Source: Symsagittifera roscoffensis
Lineage: Eukaryota > Xenacoelomorpha > Acoela > Convolutidae
DNA: 64,000 nucleotides
Reading direction: 5' to 3'
Assembly: GCF_963678635.1 (NCBI RefSeq)
Contig: NC_087071.1
Location: forward strand, 32,600,141-32,664,140
Shown: positions 1 to 11,094 of the stretch, in pieces
Position numbering within the stretch: position 1 is the stretch's first letter
Layout: each line of letters begins with the position of its first letter
The notes under the pieces: generated by a model
Databases searched by the model: none
What the model saw: the letters and a program-made list of their open reading frames with translations, nothing else
What the model was told of the DNA's origin: nothing
Made by a program: the position numbers and the translations under genes

Positions 1-889
1 TGGTTTCACTTTTTGTTCGGGTTCTGAAGCGGCAAATGATGATGGTTCCATGCCGACTGTGAAGAAGGACTCCTTGCATGATGGGAGTTCCCGGAAGTCC
101 TATCACATCCTTATGGTTACAATGTGTTTGCGAGGACATTTCAATCCATCAGCAGGTTATGAAACCAATTTTATCTCGTTGAAAAGTGTTCATGAAATTG
201 AGTCAACAGTTGCACTTTTTGACCAATGTCGTCTATCAAAAAGAGGTCCACGTGACCAAATGCGGTTTTGAGGTGGTTTGTTGGAATTAAAACTTTTCAA
301 GATGTCATTAACTCCAGCCCCGCATCCCCCCCCCCCCCTCGCAGATGCAAAAGTAATCAAACGCAAAAAAGCTAAAATTTTAATAATTACCTCAAAGGCC
401 AATTTACATTGCTTAGAAAACATGTAGAAATGAAATTAATCCAAAGTTTAGTTGAATGACTTGAATTTGCTATTTTAGCTAAAAAAAAACAACCATTTTA
501 GCAAAAAAAAACACTCGAATTCACCTCTATCTGTTGGTTGTTTGCATCTACCCGGGCCAAGTTCAAAGCGATTTTTTTGATGCGACCGCGAGACGCAACT
601 GGTGTATTACGACACTTGCGACTCAAAATGGATACGGTGCGTCAAGGTGGTACTGGTCAAAGTCTGGTTTATTGATGCCAATTTTATAGACCTGGCTTTT
701 TCGAGTAATCAATTTTGTGATTTATTCGGTTTACCAGTCGACGAAACATAAAAATTACTCTCCTCTCGCTTTTTCTTTTCGATTTTTCGTGAGATTGAAG
801 ACCACTTGATTTTCTCTTGGATATTCTTATCTTGAGTGTAGATCAATGGCGTCGCTCTATTTGCCATGTATGTGCTCGGACATTAGTAG
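1..889. other. No gene recognised
   Basis: AT-rich sequence with short homopolymers, including a C run near 328-341. I see no exon, domain or RNA gene. The short open frames at 50-271 (+) and 190-423 (-) have no recognisable motif. Confidence 0.5.
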
Positions 890-1424
890 TAGTGCTGATT
901 TAAATTAAACTGACCAAAGGCGTTAAAATTGAAATTTAAAACGCCTTTTTCTCAAATTGGGTTGATAGTTTAAGTGAAAACTTATGAAGACGAAATTTGC
1001 TTAACGTTTTAGTAGAATTAATACCGTGTAACTTGTTTTGCGAATAAAATACTATATATAACAACAAACTTTTATTTTAAAATAATTTTTAAACGGTTTG
1101 CATATTTTTTTTTACAGAATAAACCCTTCTTAAAGTTTGTTGGACTACGTAAGGGGCTCACTTTGATATAAATATGTCTGTGATCGACAGGGTGTTTTTG
1201 GCGTAATTCTTGAATAACTATGAAACGCCAAAATGACTCATTTTTGGGGTAAAATTTTTGGCCTGAAGTTCGCAGAACAAATTACACCATATTAATTCTG
1301 CTAAAATTTTAGGCAAGTTTTTTTTGGATAAATTTTCAATTTAACTCAACCCAATTAGAGCAAAAGGCGTTTTAAATTTCAAATTTAGCTCGTTTTGTCC
1401 GGTTAATGATTTAAATCAGCACTG
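890..1424. repeat. Fold-back element with about 85-bp inverted ends
   Basis: The left arm (about 890-968) and right arm (about 1338-1424) are imperfect inverted repeats. Both contain GTGCTGATTTAAAT at the outer end and AAACGCCTTTT with ATTGGGTTGA further in. The middle (about 370 bp) has no coding potential. This is the layout of a non-autonomous DNA transposon. A TA follows the right end, as for Tc1/mariner-type insertions, but the left end does not show a clean matching TA, so the superfamily is not settled. A matching end sequence (AAATCAGCACTG) recurs at 37925-37936. Confidence 0.6.
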
Positions 1425-1689
1425 TAATTAATTTAGGTGAAGAAACAGCAGAAGGCAAGATATTAAGCCACTTCAATTATTCAAGATATTCAGGTTTAAT
1501 TTTTGTGAACATTTTTGAAATTGTCTTTTCAAATCGTTCTAGTTCTGTCAAATCTGTTTGCGAGGTCTTTGAGAGCAAAAACCATAGGATAATAGTTTTA
1601 AAATTAGTGGGTTGCTAATTCCAAGTTTTATTTGCTTTGTCATGCTGTAATCAACTTTTAGTCGGATACAACAAAAAACTTTGTTAGCT

Positions 1690-2840
1690 TTTCCTAGTCT
1701 TATCTCAAAATGACCCGACCAGGAAAATCCTTCAAGACAAAATTTCCTTTAATTCATTAATTCTTTCATTGATTTTGAATTTTCTAAAGCCTCTTCAAGC
1801 AGAATGAAGTCGTCCCATTTCATTTTGAAATCTATTTTTGCGCATTTGTTCTTTTGTAAGATACTAACAGCTTCAAGTCGTCTTCAAAAAAAAGGATCTG
1901 TAATTTTTCAATGCGTCACGGGGATCATTCATGAAGATATGTAATATTATTGGCTCAGGCAGCAATCCCTGTGGTACTCCACTTGTAAAACCCGAAGTAT
2001 CCGACGAAGTGCGCTCTGCTCGTATAAATGGTTTTATGTTCTTGAGACACTAAAAAATTAATTCAAAAAACAGCCTCTGACTCGAATGAAACTAATTTCC
2101 GTGAGGAGTTTGTAAGTTGGAAAAAAGACGAAAGCTTAAAAAAGTCTAAAATTATAGCATTCACATGGTTATCGGAGTTTTTATAAACCGTATCTTAGAC
2201 TTTCTTCAGGCCTCTCTACAAATTGGTGATCACTGAACTGTTCTCCACAAAACATGATGCCATTTCGTATGGAATATTATGAAGGAGCTGTAGAGTTCTG
2301 GGCTCATACGTTTTTTTGGAGGTTTGCTTACAAAATACATTAGTGGGATAGGATATGACACTAGTTTTCGACTAAACGTTTGCTCTTCTTCTAAATAAGT
2401 GGTATCTTTGCTAGCTTCTTTTATCGCGCATTTTCTCTATCTCCTAATGTTTATGAATATGCCATGCAAAAGCGAGGTCTTCGCACGAATTATGTGCTGG
2501 AGGAAATGGGCTGCAGACAATCAAAACTCCGCGGCATAGTTGCATCAAGTGTGTCAATGTAGAAATCTCCGATTTTTGTCATTGAGTTTGAACTTACTTT
2601 AAAGAGAGAAATCAGATTTGAAGTATTCATTGACCACTGTAATTTTTCTCCAACTGGTGGATCGTTTTCGCTGCATCATGATGGTGTTCATAAAATTTTT
2701 AGCTTCAGAAAGGGGTTTTGCTGTAGTTTTTGTTTCTTTCTCTAGACTACAGATTGCGTTTTTTTGTTCATGAGGTTCGAGGTATTGGCGGCTACCAGTG
2801 GCGAAAGAAAATGAGAAGTTCGGGCCTTCTGGGTACATGT
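1690..2840 (-). pseudogene. Decayed non-LTR retrotransposon reverse transcriptase
   Basis: Reading the minus strand across frames gives pieces of a LINE-type reverse transcriptase in the right order. Near 2170-2140 is VNAIILDFFKL, matching the block usually containing LDFSKAFD. Near 2000-1960 is TSGVPQGLLPEPI, matching SGVPQGSVLGP, followed by an IFMND segment. Near 1890-1870 is a block resembling the DD active site, reached only by a frameshift. Several stops and shifts interrupt it, so it is dead. The open frame at 2599-2838 (-) contains a stretch resembling the linker before the RT domain of CR1/jockey-like LINEs. The 3' end and ORF1 are not identified. Confidence 0.6.
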
Positions 2841-5457
2841 TTTTTCACCAAGTCGTCTGAGTAATCGTAAATCTCTTCGTGCAGTTAACTTTTGTTATTG
2901 TGACACACCGGATCGAAAAATTCCCTATTTGTCATTCGTTTGATTTTCTTGCTGTAACAGTTTTACTAACAATAAAAAAAAACTGAAAATAGCTTTTTTA
3001 ACAAGTTTTACAACAGCAAAACTTCTTAAACTATCAACTTTAGCTTTTGTAATCTGATGAGGACACTCAAGCAGCATGGCAATAGCCTTGCGGTCGAAGC
3101 AGTTGTAAATACGAGTAAATTTTTCGTTGAAAATTGCGTACATGAAACAGTTCTTGAAAAAATTCAGATCCAGGACTGTTATCTTCACATGTTGGAAAAT
3201 TTACTGCTTGTTCAAAATGATGCTTTTCAAATTATTCAAAAGTTTGATTTTCTTCGTTGTCTGGCTACTTTAATCATTCCAAGTTGCGTTTGGAAATGTA
3301 GCATCCCCAAATAGAATCGCACTTGTTTTTGAAAGTTCTGTCAACTTTTTTCATGAAATTTTTTTGACAGTAAGGGTATTTGATGTTGCTAGAAGGCTTG
3401 TGAAAGCAACAATTAACTTTAATGTTGAAGTCATAAGTACTGCAACATGCGGGCAGCTTGATAGAAAACACTTCGTATGGTTATGTTTGTTTTACTACTG
3501 TTAATACCTCTTTGTGCAGATTTAGATATTTCGATACTGGTCTTCCAGACCTGAGTTTCTTATTAATTTCATTATGAAGCAGCTCTGAAGTTTGAATGTT
3601 TTTGTTCATTTAAATATCCCATTAACAGATGATGTCATAAGTCGTTGTCGCTAAAGGCCTTTGCAATTTTCAGTCTCCGTTCTGATTTTACTTGAGTTCT
3701 TACACTTATTTTCAAGATAACAAAAACAGTGAGATAAATTCTTCTTGTTCAGCTTCTTCTGCTACTCTTTTCCCGCAATTGAATCGCTCCAAATTTTGAG
3801 TTTTTATTTTTTTTTTGCAATTCCTTTGTTTGAAAATTTTTTTTCTCTTCAGGCATCTATTTTTAAAGCGTATTTTTTACTGTGCCAGGTAACAAATAGA
3901 TACCGTCTTTCTCAAGCTCATCTCGCCTTACGTATCGTTTTGAAAACGCACGTTTCGTCGAAAGCGTTGATGCGCTTTTTTTCTCAATTTAGTAAACCTT
4001 TTTTATCCTCTGTTTGCGGTCTTACAGCTAGCAAACTTAGAACCTCTTCTGCTCTTTCAGTTGTGAAGACAACTTTTCTCCTTTTGATAATTGATATATC
4101 GGAATATTCTTTAGTTCCTTGTGCGCGAAAACTTTTTCTGATTTTGTGGTCTGTTTTTGTGTTCGTTTTCTTTCAGCGTTCTCCGAAGAGCCGGCTTTTT
4201 CTTGGCAGGCTTCAAACTAAGTATTTTGACGTCATTTATTTGAAAATCTCAAAAGTATTTTGTGTAGTTTTCTCCATTTTTTCATCAACTAGAGCCGTAA
4301 GCTTCTTTTTAATTATATCCATAGGTGCGCTTATTTCCAGACTTCCTGCACTGATTTTTCACTTATGTTCATCAGCTCCCTAATTTTTATGAAGTGGTCT
4401 TTTTCGTTGTTGCAAACACCTGTGCTGCATGGCCCAAGATCGTAATAAAAATTTAATCACAGAACCCAGTTAAAGCCTCCTGTGTAAGAAGTCTTGAGAT
4501 GCATCTGAACATTACAAGCTACGCAGAAGAACGCTTTATCGATTTTTTTTTGGATTAACCGCTTTCTTTTTTGTCTTAACTTTTTTGTCATATTGTTTAT
4601 ATCCCGCAGATTGAAGTTAAAGGAGCAGAAGGATAGATTGACATCTAGAAGTAGTCAAAAATTCAACTTGATCAAAGTCTGGAGAAATAACCAAGTCCCG
4701 TCGCAAATTGAAATGCTTTCTTCACAGTTGACAACTTGTTTTTTTTTTCCTTGGGCTGCTCTTGTTTTTTGGAGATTGTTTTATTTTCTTTAAAAATTCG
4801 TTCAAGTTTCTGTTCCTACTTTGAATTATCGTGAGAGTTCGCGCTTCAAGGTATGTTTCTTGATGTAGTTCATTATTTTGTTCAAGCAACTCTTAGTCCT
4901 GTAATTGGTGTTCTCGGATTGTGATATGCTTTAGTCGTTGTTTATAACGTGTTCCTTATAATGTCGTGTCTGATGATGACTGATTTGTTACGCGTTTCAT
5001 TCGAGAATTCGGATATAAATCGTATCCTTCATTGCCGATACCGTTTTCCTACAAGTTTCGATCTTCTCTTTTCTTCGTCCAATCTTCGAGTGACAAGAAT
5101 AAAAAACTTGCTCCAGTGATTATTGCGATGAGACAAATTTAGAAGGCACTACAGTTACCCCCTAAAACAAACGTGAGATTTTTTAAAACTGAGTCAGCGC
5201 TAAACTTCGCTGTGAGTTCAACCTCGAAACTGGAAAACTTTTGAAAAGAGAGCTAATAAAAATGGGAGTAGAACTTTCTGAGCCAAAGAATAAAATTAAA
5301 TTCAGGTAATTCAACGTGTGCTAGTCAACATGCAAATAACAATATTTTTTTTATCAATTCATGATCTCAAGTGCATTTTTGAAAAAAAGTGAAATGAAAA
5401 TAAAATAGGAAAAAAGTTGAATAAATACTTTTTTCGATGTTTTTAAAGGGGCTGTGA
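2841..5457. other. No gene recognised; possible upstream LINE debris
   Basis: Long T-rich plus-strand sequence, A-rich on the minus strand. Minus-strand fragments such as the frames at 3274-3471 and about 3880-3960 look protein-like in patches, including a run reading RRDELEKDGIYLLPG in one frame near 3920. No domain is recognisable and frames break often. This may be more of the decayed LINE. No upstream glycosyltransferase exon with a signal peptide was found. Confidence 0.35.
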
Positions 5458-5503
5458 TTGTTGAAAAGAGCCCCAAAAATTTTATTGCTGACTAATATTC
5501 CAG

Positions 5504-5913
5504 GCCAGTTCCGAGCACTTGTGGAAAAAGGTCACAAAGTGTCCGTCTTCACAACTGACTCTTGCCCAGAACAGGTGTCCAAATACATGCCAGGTGCTGT
5601 CGAAGTGCATGAGTCTACAGTAATGCCGGACATTGTGGTTCCTTTGAACCCTCTAGAAGCTCTAATCAGTCTTCGAAACTACCTCCATGAAAGTGGGATC
5701 ATTAACGCATACGAAGAAATAGATCGATTTATAGACAACTCCCCTCACAAGTATGACCTTGTAATTGGCGACACTCTGGTCGGCGGTACTATATTGGCGG
5801 CAAGAAAACATGGAATTCCGATTGTGAATGTTTTCACGGCTCCGCTTCTGGAAACTGCCAGGACACGCCCATCAGTTTGGGACAGAAACCAACTGCCAAT
5901 CGAAGAACCAGGG
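5504..5913 (+). CDS. UGT exon a (acceptor-binding half)
   Basis: A 3' splice site TATTCCAG precedes 5504, and GTTAGT follows 5913. The exon encodes EKGHKVSVFTTD, the region conserved near the N-terminus of UGTs, then a stretch ending IEEPG. In-frame sequence upstream of 5504 reads KILLLTNIPG, which itself resembles the first beta strand of UGTs. The exon could therefore begin further 5', but an in-frame TGA lies just before 5458 and there is no ATG. Confidence 0.75.
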
Positions 5914-8900
5914 GTTAGTTTACAAACCAGAAAGAAACTTCACAAATAACGGATCTAGAACAAGACTTCACAAATAACGGATCTTGCTAACTATCCATCC
6001 CCCTGTCGTACCTGGTAACGAGTTTCCCTCCTATTAAGAAAAAAAAGAACAATATAAAAACTCTGTATCTTGTGGTTGGAATTGTTAACAAGATCCCAAT
6101 TAACTAATTGACTTAATCTCGACTTAAACTCGACGGCAAAAACAAACTCAACATTTTAATGTGTTGCCTTTCTTCATTAAGTCAGTATTATTTCAAAAAC
6201 TGCATTTGGGATCTTGTTGACTATTTCCTACCACGAGGTACAGAATTTTTATACTGTCCTTTTTTTCCTAATAGGAGGGAAATTTGTGACAAGATACGAC
6301 AGGCGATGGATAGTTAGCAAGATCCGTTATTTGCGAAGTTTTGTTCTGGATTCGTTATTTGTGAAGTTATGTCGAAAAGGGCGTTTGGGCCGCTGACATT
6401 TTGGTTTAATGAAACATGTACTCATAGTATTGCAAAACAGCACCCACAAATTTTCAGGCGGCCTTTTATTAATAAAGGAGCGCAGCAAAAGCAGTCCAAT
6501 TCGTTTTAAAATATGTTTTTACAAAAAAAAAACAGATAGGGTGGTTTGACCAAAAAATAGCAACATAAATGTTTGCCTATGGGTTTCCGTATATCGATAA
6601 GCATGAACTTGAACTTTTTGAATTTCAGGAAGCCACTTCGTGGAAAGGGGTCATAGTTCCATCACTACTGGCCACACTTATGGAATTTTTAATTTCAATT
6701 CCCATACATCAAACGCTTGAACAAATTCATGCCCAAAACGGATGGGAGTCTGTTCCATATGACTATGGAAGATTCCATCTTAGCTATGTTCATAGATACT
6801 CGCTTCTACTGAGTAATGGAGCTGCACCTTTCACGAGAAAATTTGGAGAACACTATGAGAATGTAATATCGATTGGTGAGTCAGCAATTGTTCCAATCAA
6901 TGAAAACCAAGGGGTGGGGGGCTTTAACTAATTTATTTCAACTAAACAACCAAACCATTGTCTAAAAAGGTAGACAACTTACCAATAGAAGAGCACCAAC
7001 TTGATCAAGCGCACAAGGTGCTTCAACCTGCTCAATCGTGTTTCAAAGGAAGTTAGAAAGTTTCCAACAATTTCCGGAAGTCAAGAAAAGCTGCTGTTCT
7101 GAAGTATGTTATGTAAATATGTGCAGCAAGATTTACATTATTCGTTTGGGAGCTTATGCGCTTCATCCCCTCGCCAAAAAGTAATTGTTTGAAAAAACCA
7201 AAAAAAGTCTGAATTTTTCTTTCGTCATTTTTCGTTTTTTTTATAAGTTATTTGCACAATGATACGCAGTTACCCGGCGTCTTTGTTTTTACATAATGAT
7301 GTCAAAGGATTATAACTTGCAAGGATGCTGAAGTATTGTAATATGATTTGTTCTTGCATTTCATTACTCATGCTTACAATAACAAAAAATATATCTCAAA
7401 CGATTCACATCTCAAATAATCCCATGTTTTCAGTTTTTTAAGACTCATTATTGCCAATGGACACAAATATTTTGATTCGTGAACATCATAACAGAGCCAG
7501 ACTGTATTTTGTGAACTGTAAATGGATTCGGCATTAGATTGAAAGCAGATTTGTCGCGGAATCCGCAAACAGTAAATTTTTCATTGATCATTTTGCTGTT
7601 TTTTTTTGTGGAAGAGCTCTCTTTATACGAACAATTAGTTAAAACACTATAAGGCTCAGATTTGATCCAAAAACAGTCAAACTTACGGAATGAACATGTT
7701 TTCATTACATTTTGCATTACAGTTCTGTAGTATGCGCTTTTATTTGCAGAATCCGCTCACAGTTTCCGGAATCCATTTGAGTCATTGCATTACACATTAC
7801 AATTTTACGGAATCCGCTTGCTTTTGCGGAATCCAGAACAACTTCCCATATTCGCTCGTTGCAGAATCCGCGACCTAACTGATGTGACAGCTTTGGACCA
7901 AAAATTTACGCTTTTTTGGCGCGCGTTCCCCTTCTAATTCAATATATATAGGCGCCAAAGACGCCTTAAAAAATATTTAAGGTTGGATAAGACGAAAAAG
8001 AATGTTGTAAGATAGTAAGTGCCACAGGGGACCCCCTCCCCCCTCTAAATCCTCCCCTACCTATGTGAATGAAACTTGCTTACGCCGCAGACTAACCTTT
8101 CGAAAAAAAAAACATTTTGTAAAGAAAAATTGTATCAAAGAGGGGTCCAATGTTGCCCTTGCAAACAGATATTGAGATGATGTTTAACTGAGTGAGTCAC
8201 TTCAATGCCATTTTTAAAAATCTAGGATACGTTCCTGATGACGTCATGTACCCTCCATTGACCCCGGAGCTCTCTAATTGGCTGAAGACAGCAGACCGTC
8301 CCGTCATCTTTGTCAGTTTGGGCACAGTCACTGTCATCGGGAAAGAAGAGACACGAAGCCTATTCAGTCAGCTGGAATCTCAGGAAAATTTCTATTTTAT
8401 TTGGGCAGTCAAACCACAACAATTGGAGTTCTTGGAAATACGACAGACACGTTAGTTTAAAATTAGTGATGTTATAGCGCAAAATTAATATACGAGCTGG
8501 TTTGTCTATTCTAATCTCACAGGTAAACATATCGTTGCCTCAAAAAACTCAATACCTAGATTCAGATAACTGGTTTTCTACAAAAAACATACCAAAAAAC
8601 CATGTATTCCAAAAAATGATGTCAAATCTAAACTGACTTCTTGCTTGTATTTGACTAACTGATTAAAACTTTTTGAATCTCTATCTTAAAGTCTTTCACT
8701 TGACGCGGCGCCAGCTCTATACTTCCATAATAGCTTTTTTTAACTTTAATCAAAAAAACTTGTGGGTCATTATTGGAATGTATATTTCAGCTTATGTCAC
8801 AAAACATCTGTTTTTGGGACAGTACCTACCCCAAGGAAGCATCCTACAACATCCGAAAGTCAAACTATTTGTCACTCATTGCGGCGCAAATTCGGTTCTT

Positions 8901-9398
8901 GATAGTATTCACGCCGTTAAACCGATGATCACGTTTCCTGGTTTCGCAGATCAGCCTCTAACCTCAAACATTCTTATCAACCTTCGGGTCGCCAAACTGC
9001 TCAAGAAATTTGACTACCAACAAATGGAACTTCGAATTGAAGAAATGCTTGCTGAACCTAATTACTCAGAGATGCTTGGAAGGTTACAGAAAGTTCAAGA
9101 GGACCAGGTCAAACTGGGCGGGTACAAAGCGGGCGTGGAGATTGTCGAGAAGGTTATTGAAGGTCAAATTAAGGTCAACAAATCAATCGCTGCTGAAGAT
9201 GTAATTGGATCGTTGTACACTCAATTTGCTATTTCGGTTTTGGTGTTTACCTTTGCGATTTTTATGCTTATATTAGTTCTCGTCTGTTGTTGCCGAGTAT
9301 TGTGTTGCAGAAATGGATGTTGCAAGTGTTGCAGCCGAAGTGAGAAAAAGCAGAAAACACATTTAACAAAGAAGCAAAAATCGAACAAGGTCGACTAA
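5504..9398 (+). CDS. UDP-glycosyltransferase (UGT family), at least four exons
   Basis: Joined exons 5504-5913, 6629-6875, 8226-8450 and 8791-9398 give a continuous frame with matching phases and GT/AG introns. Family members move a sugar from a UDP-sugar to small lipophilic compounds in the endoplasmic reticulum. Visible evidence: the N-terminal acceptor half with EKGHKVSVFT, the VIFVSLGT block that opens the C-terminal half, and the UGT signature around FVTHCGANSVLDS with P..FADQPLTSN. A single membrane helix near the end is followed by a cysteine-rich cytosolic tail. The first exon with initiator ATG and signal peptide was not found, so the gene is either partial here, has a remote first exon, or is decaying. 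EL1 is inserted 27 nt past the stop codon, in antisense. Confidence 0.85.
5936..6368. mobile_element. Fold-back MITE-like element in UGT intron 1
   Basis: Arms of about 165-180 bp (5936 to about 6115, and about 6195 to 6368) are inverted repeats. Both carry CACAAATAACG, GGATCTTGCTAACTATCC, CCCTCCTATTA and AACAAGATCCC at mirrored positions. The outer end contains a duplicated ACTTCACAAATAACGGATC unit, at 5937 and again from about 5969. The loop is about 80 bp and non-coding. Size and structure suggest a non-autonomous fold-back transposon. No clear target duplication was seen. Confidence 0.7.
6629..6875 (+). CDS. UGT exon b (middle)
   Basis: AATTTCAG precedes 6629 and GTGAGT follows 6875. The exon begins in phase 0 (after exon a) and ends in phase 1. 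It encodes the central UGT region from EATSWKGVIVPSLL to FGEHYENVISIG, ahead of the linker to the sugar-binding half. The open frame upstream of 6629 is intronic. Confidence 0.75.
7545..7880. repeat. GGAATCC-rich repeat in UGT intron 2
   Basis: A short near-palindrome, GCGGAATCCGC or a one- to three-base variant, recurs about seven times (near 7553, 7684, 7746, 7765, 7806, 7826, 7862), spaced roughly 20-130 bp apart. The DNA between copies also repeats loosely (CATTACA, ATTTGC). Overlapping short ORFs on both strands have no recognisable product. Confidence 0.55.
7890..7985. repeat. Copy of a dispersed GC-rich-ended repeat (family D)
   Basis: The segment with TTTTTTGGCGCGCGTTCCCC and GGCGCCAAAGACGCC matches parts of 37130-37360 (inverted) and 48405-48645 (same orientation). 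It is a partial copy with no coding content. Confidence 0.5.
8226..8450 (+). CDS. UGT exon c (start of sugar-nucleotide half)
   Basis: ATCTAG precedes 8226 and GTTAGT follows 8450. Phase 1 on both sides fits exons b and d. The exon encodes GYVPDDVMYPPLTPEL, then RPVIFVSLGTV, the hallmark strand at the start of the UDP-sugar-binding domain, and FYFIWAVK. Confidence 0.8.
8791..9398 (+). CDS. UGT exon d (signature, membrane anchor, tail)
   Basis: TATATTTCAG precedes 8791, and the phase joins to exon c. The exon encodes LPQGSILQHPKVKLFVTHCG and the rest of the UGT signature, then an amphipathic region. A membrane helix follows (ISVLVFTFAIFMLILVLV) and a tail with nine cysteines in about 20 residues, then lysines. 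UGTs usually have a short dilysine tail; this cysteine cluster is unusual and could be palmitoylated (inference). Stop codon at 9396-9398. Confidence 0.85.
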
Positions 9399-9421
9399 CA
9401 CAAACATGAATCATATTTTAT

Positions 9422-9425
9422 CTTA
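9422..9425. repeat. EL1 target-site duplication CTTA (left)
   Basis: CTTA directly precedes the left LTR and is repeated at 28345-28348 directly after the right LTR. Confidence 0.75.
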
Positions 9426-9835
9426 TGAGTTAGGACCGAGTTGGTTAACTCATAGAGTAATTTCGGATAGGGTACACCGTCTGCTCGTCACGCTATCTTA
9501 TTTTCGGCCGGATAGATTCGTGCAACTTCTTAGTCTAATACCGATCCTAATCTTACTCTTATACTATCTAGTCTCAGGTTGTTTAACTAGTCTCTGCTAG
9601 GCTCAATAGATCTAGGGTATACTGGTTTATTGCGGCTGCTGAAGTGCTCGGGAGAGTCCAACTAATTTCTAAGTTAAATTCAAATCTCTCTGGTGCTGAA
9701 ATTACAAGTAACTTCAGCACTTACAAATAAGTGGGTTGTTAGTTAGATGGATCATGATTGGTTAATATTAAATACTTTACATTGGTAAAATATCTAAATT
9801 ATCCAATCATAAAATGTAGTTTAGATCAGGTTCCA
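9426..9835 (-). repeat. EL1 3' LTR
   Basis: 410 bp, with no difference from 27935-28344 on visual comparison. Plus-strand ends are TGAGTTAGGACC and AGGTTCCA. Because the element is antisense to the neighbouring UGT gene, this is the downstream LTR. The open frame across it at 9406-9600 (+) is not a gene. The purine-rich GGATGGG just upstream (minus strand) may serve as polypurine tract. Confidence 0.92.
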
Positions 9836-10534
9836 CCCATCCGGGTTTTACAGAGTTTTTTAGAATAGTTCTTCTGCAATTCGAAGGATGGATGATGGAA
9901 GTTGGTGTTTGGCGAACATCTTATTTCTTCTGTTTCCTTTTTGTTAAAGAAGTTCCAGGAAGCTGGAGTTAGAGACATAAGACGTTGTGTCTTCTAGTGA
10001 CAACGACTAAGTCTTCGCAACAAACTCAAATCTGATTTCAGAATGGTTGGCTATGTCAGGTTTTTCTGTTCTGCGTGGAGAACTTCTTTTGTGTCTGATC
10101 TAGTTTGGGAATGGCGTGGAGATTGTGCGTGGAGGGGATGCCTGGTTACTCGGATCTGTACGTATACTTGAACATCGAGGTGGTCATTGGTCTAGTTCAA
10201 TGAAATCCTTTTCTGCGAAGTCAAGTCGTACTCTAAATCCTTTGAGTTGTGATTGTGAGTGGCATATCGATTGTGGTTGGTCATTCTCTCTCGAGTGTAG
10301 TGGGGTCGTTTTGTCTTTAGATGTTCGTCCTTGGTGTTGTATTCTGATCTATGTATTGCATAATGTAATTTACATTTTATAAAACATTTATTAGTTTAAT
10401 ATTTTTTAATTATGATTTTAGTTAGTTGTTTTCACAAAAGCTTTTTGTTTTAGTTCGGTTATTTTGAAGAGTTACTCACACTTGAGTAGCTCTTATTAAA
10501 AATAGAGGTGTGGTCACAAAGCGTGGATGTAGCA

Positions 10535-10606
10535 CGGTGGGTTAGGCCGGCTATAGAGCATGCTCAGGACGTCCTTCCTGGTGGGTTAGGCCAGGAGTGG
10601 GAGTAT
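10535..10606 (-). other. Twin hairpins sharing one loop sequence (EL1 3' region)
   Basis: Plus-strand GGTGGGTTAGGCC occurs twice, about 47 nt apart. Each copy is closed by a short stem: CGG...CCG for the first and TCCTGG...CCAGGA for the second. A GAGCATGCTC palindrome lies between them. Both hairpins recur in EL3 at about 50345-50405. Candidate RNA export, packaging or processing element. Confidence 0.5.
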
Positions 10607-10808
10607 GATTTCATGCGGTTTTTGTGAGGGGTCCTGTTATGTGACAACGTTTTATGTTGGGTTTGTTGTGGTTTTTCTTATGTCTTGTTGGTTATGTCCT
10701 TTTTCCAAAAATCAAATTGTTTGTGGTATGGGTTTGTCTTTCGACTTTTTTGTGTTTTATTATTTCTTTCTTAGACTTTATAATAGTCTTCAAAAGAATA
10801 AATTATCC

Positions 10809-10957
10809 AGTTTTAAACTGGGTTAATCCGGTTTGGGTACCGTTGGTTTCCTTTTCTTAGTCATGCTGTTATTCTATGATTTGTGGTATTTAGTAAGCTG
10901 CGTTGGTTAGTTTTGTTTAGTATATGATTCCTTTCCAACCGGGTTAAAGGAAAGTTT
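10809..10957 (-). other. Palindrome and stem-loop in EL1 3' region
   Basis: CCAGTTTTAAACTGG is a near-perfect palindrome. About 110 bp further, CTTTCC and GGAAAG enclose a loop of about 12 nt. Both are kept in EL3 (about 50620-50765), so they are not chance. Confidence 0.45.
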
Positions 10958-11094
10958 GAAACATGTTATTATATGTTAGAGTTGTTGAGTGTGAAAACTT
11001 GAAACTGAAATTCATTATTTTAAACAATTCTTCGTGGGCGAGCTGTGCGAGTGTAGATAGAATTTCTGTGCGAATGAATGAAAATATCAAAAGG

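Noticed and set aside
3745-4383. 212-codon plus-strand frame, Phe/Leu/Ser-rich
   Set aside because: It is the T-rich reverse of A-rich minus-strand sequence. No domain, no splice context, and the composition explains the open frame.
5278-5306. ATG followed by a good donor (TTCAG|GTAATT) considered as the first UGT exon
   Set aside because: The short peptide has no signal-peptide character, and the required acceptor at 5504 does not make a convincing UGT N-terminus with it.
7545-7880. Spaced short repeats considered as a CRISPR array
   Set aside because: Copies are about 11 bp, imperfect and irregularly spaced, inside a eukaryotic intron.
9406-9600. 64-codon frame repeated at 27882-28109
   Set aside because: It lies on the plus strand across the LTRs and has no sense relative to the element.
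10535-10606. GGGTTAGG considered as telomere-repeat insertion
   Set aside because: Only two isolated units, each inside a hairpin with flanking conserved sequence. No array.
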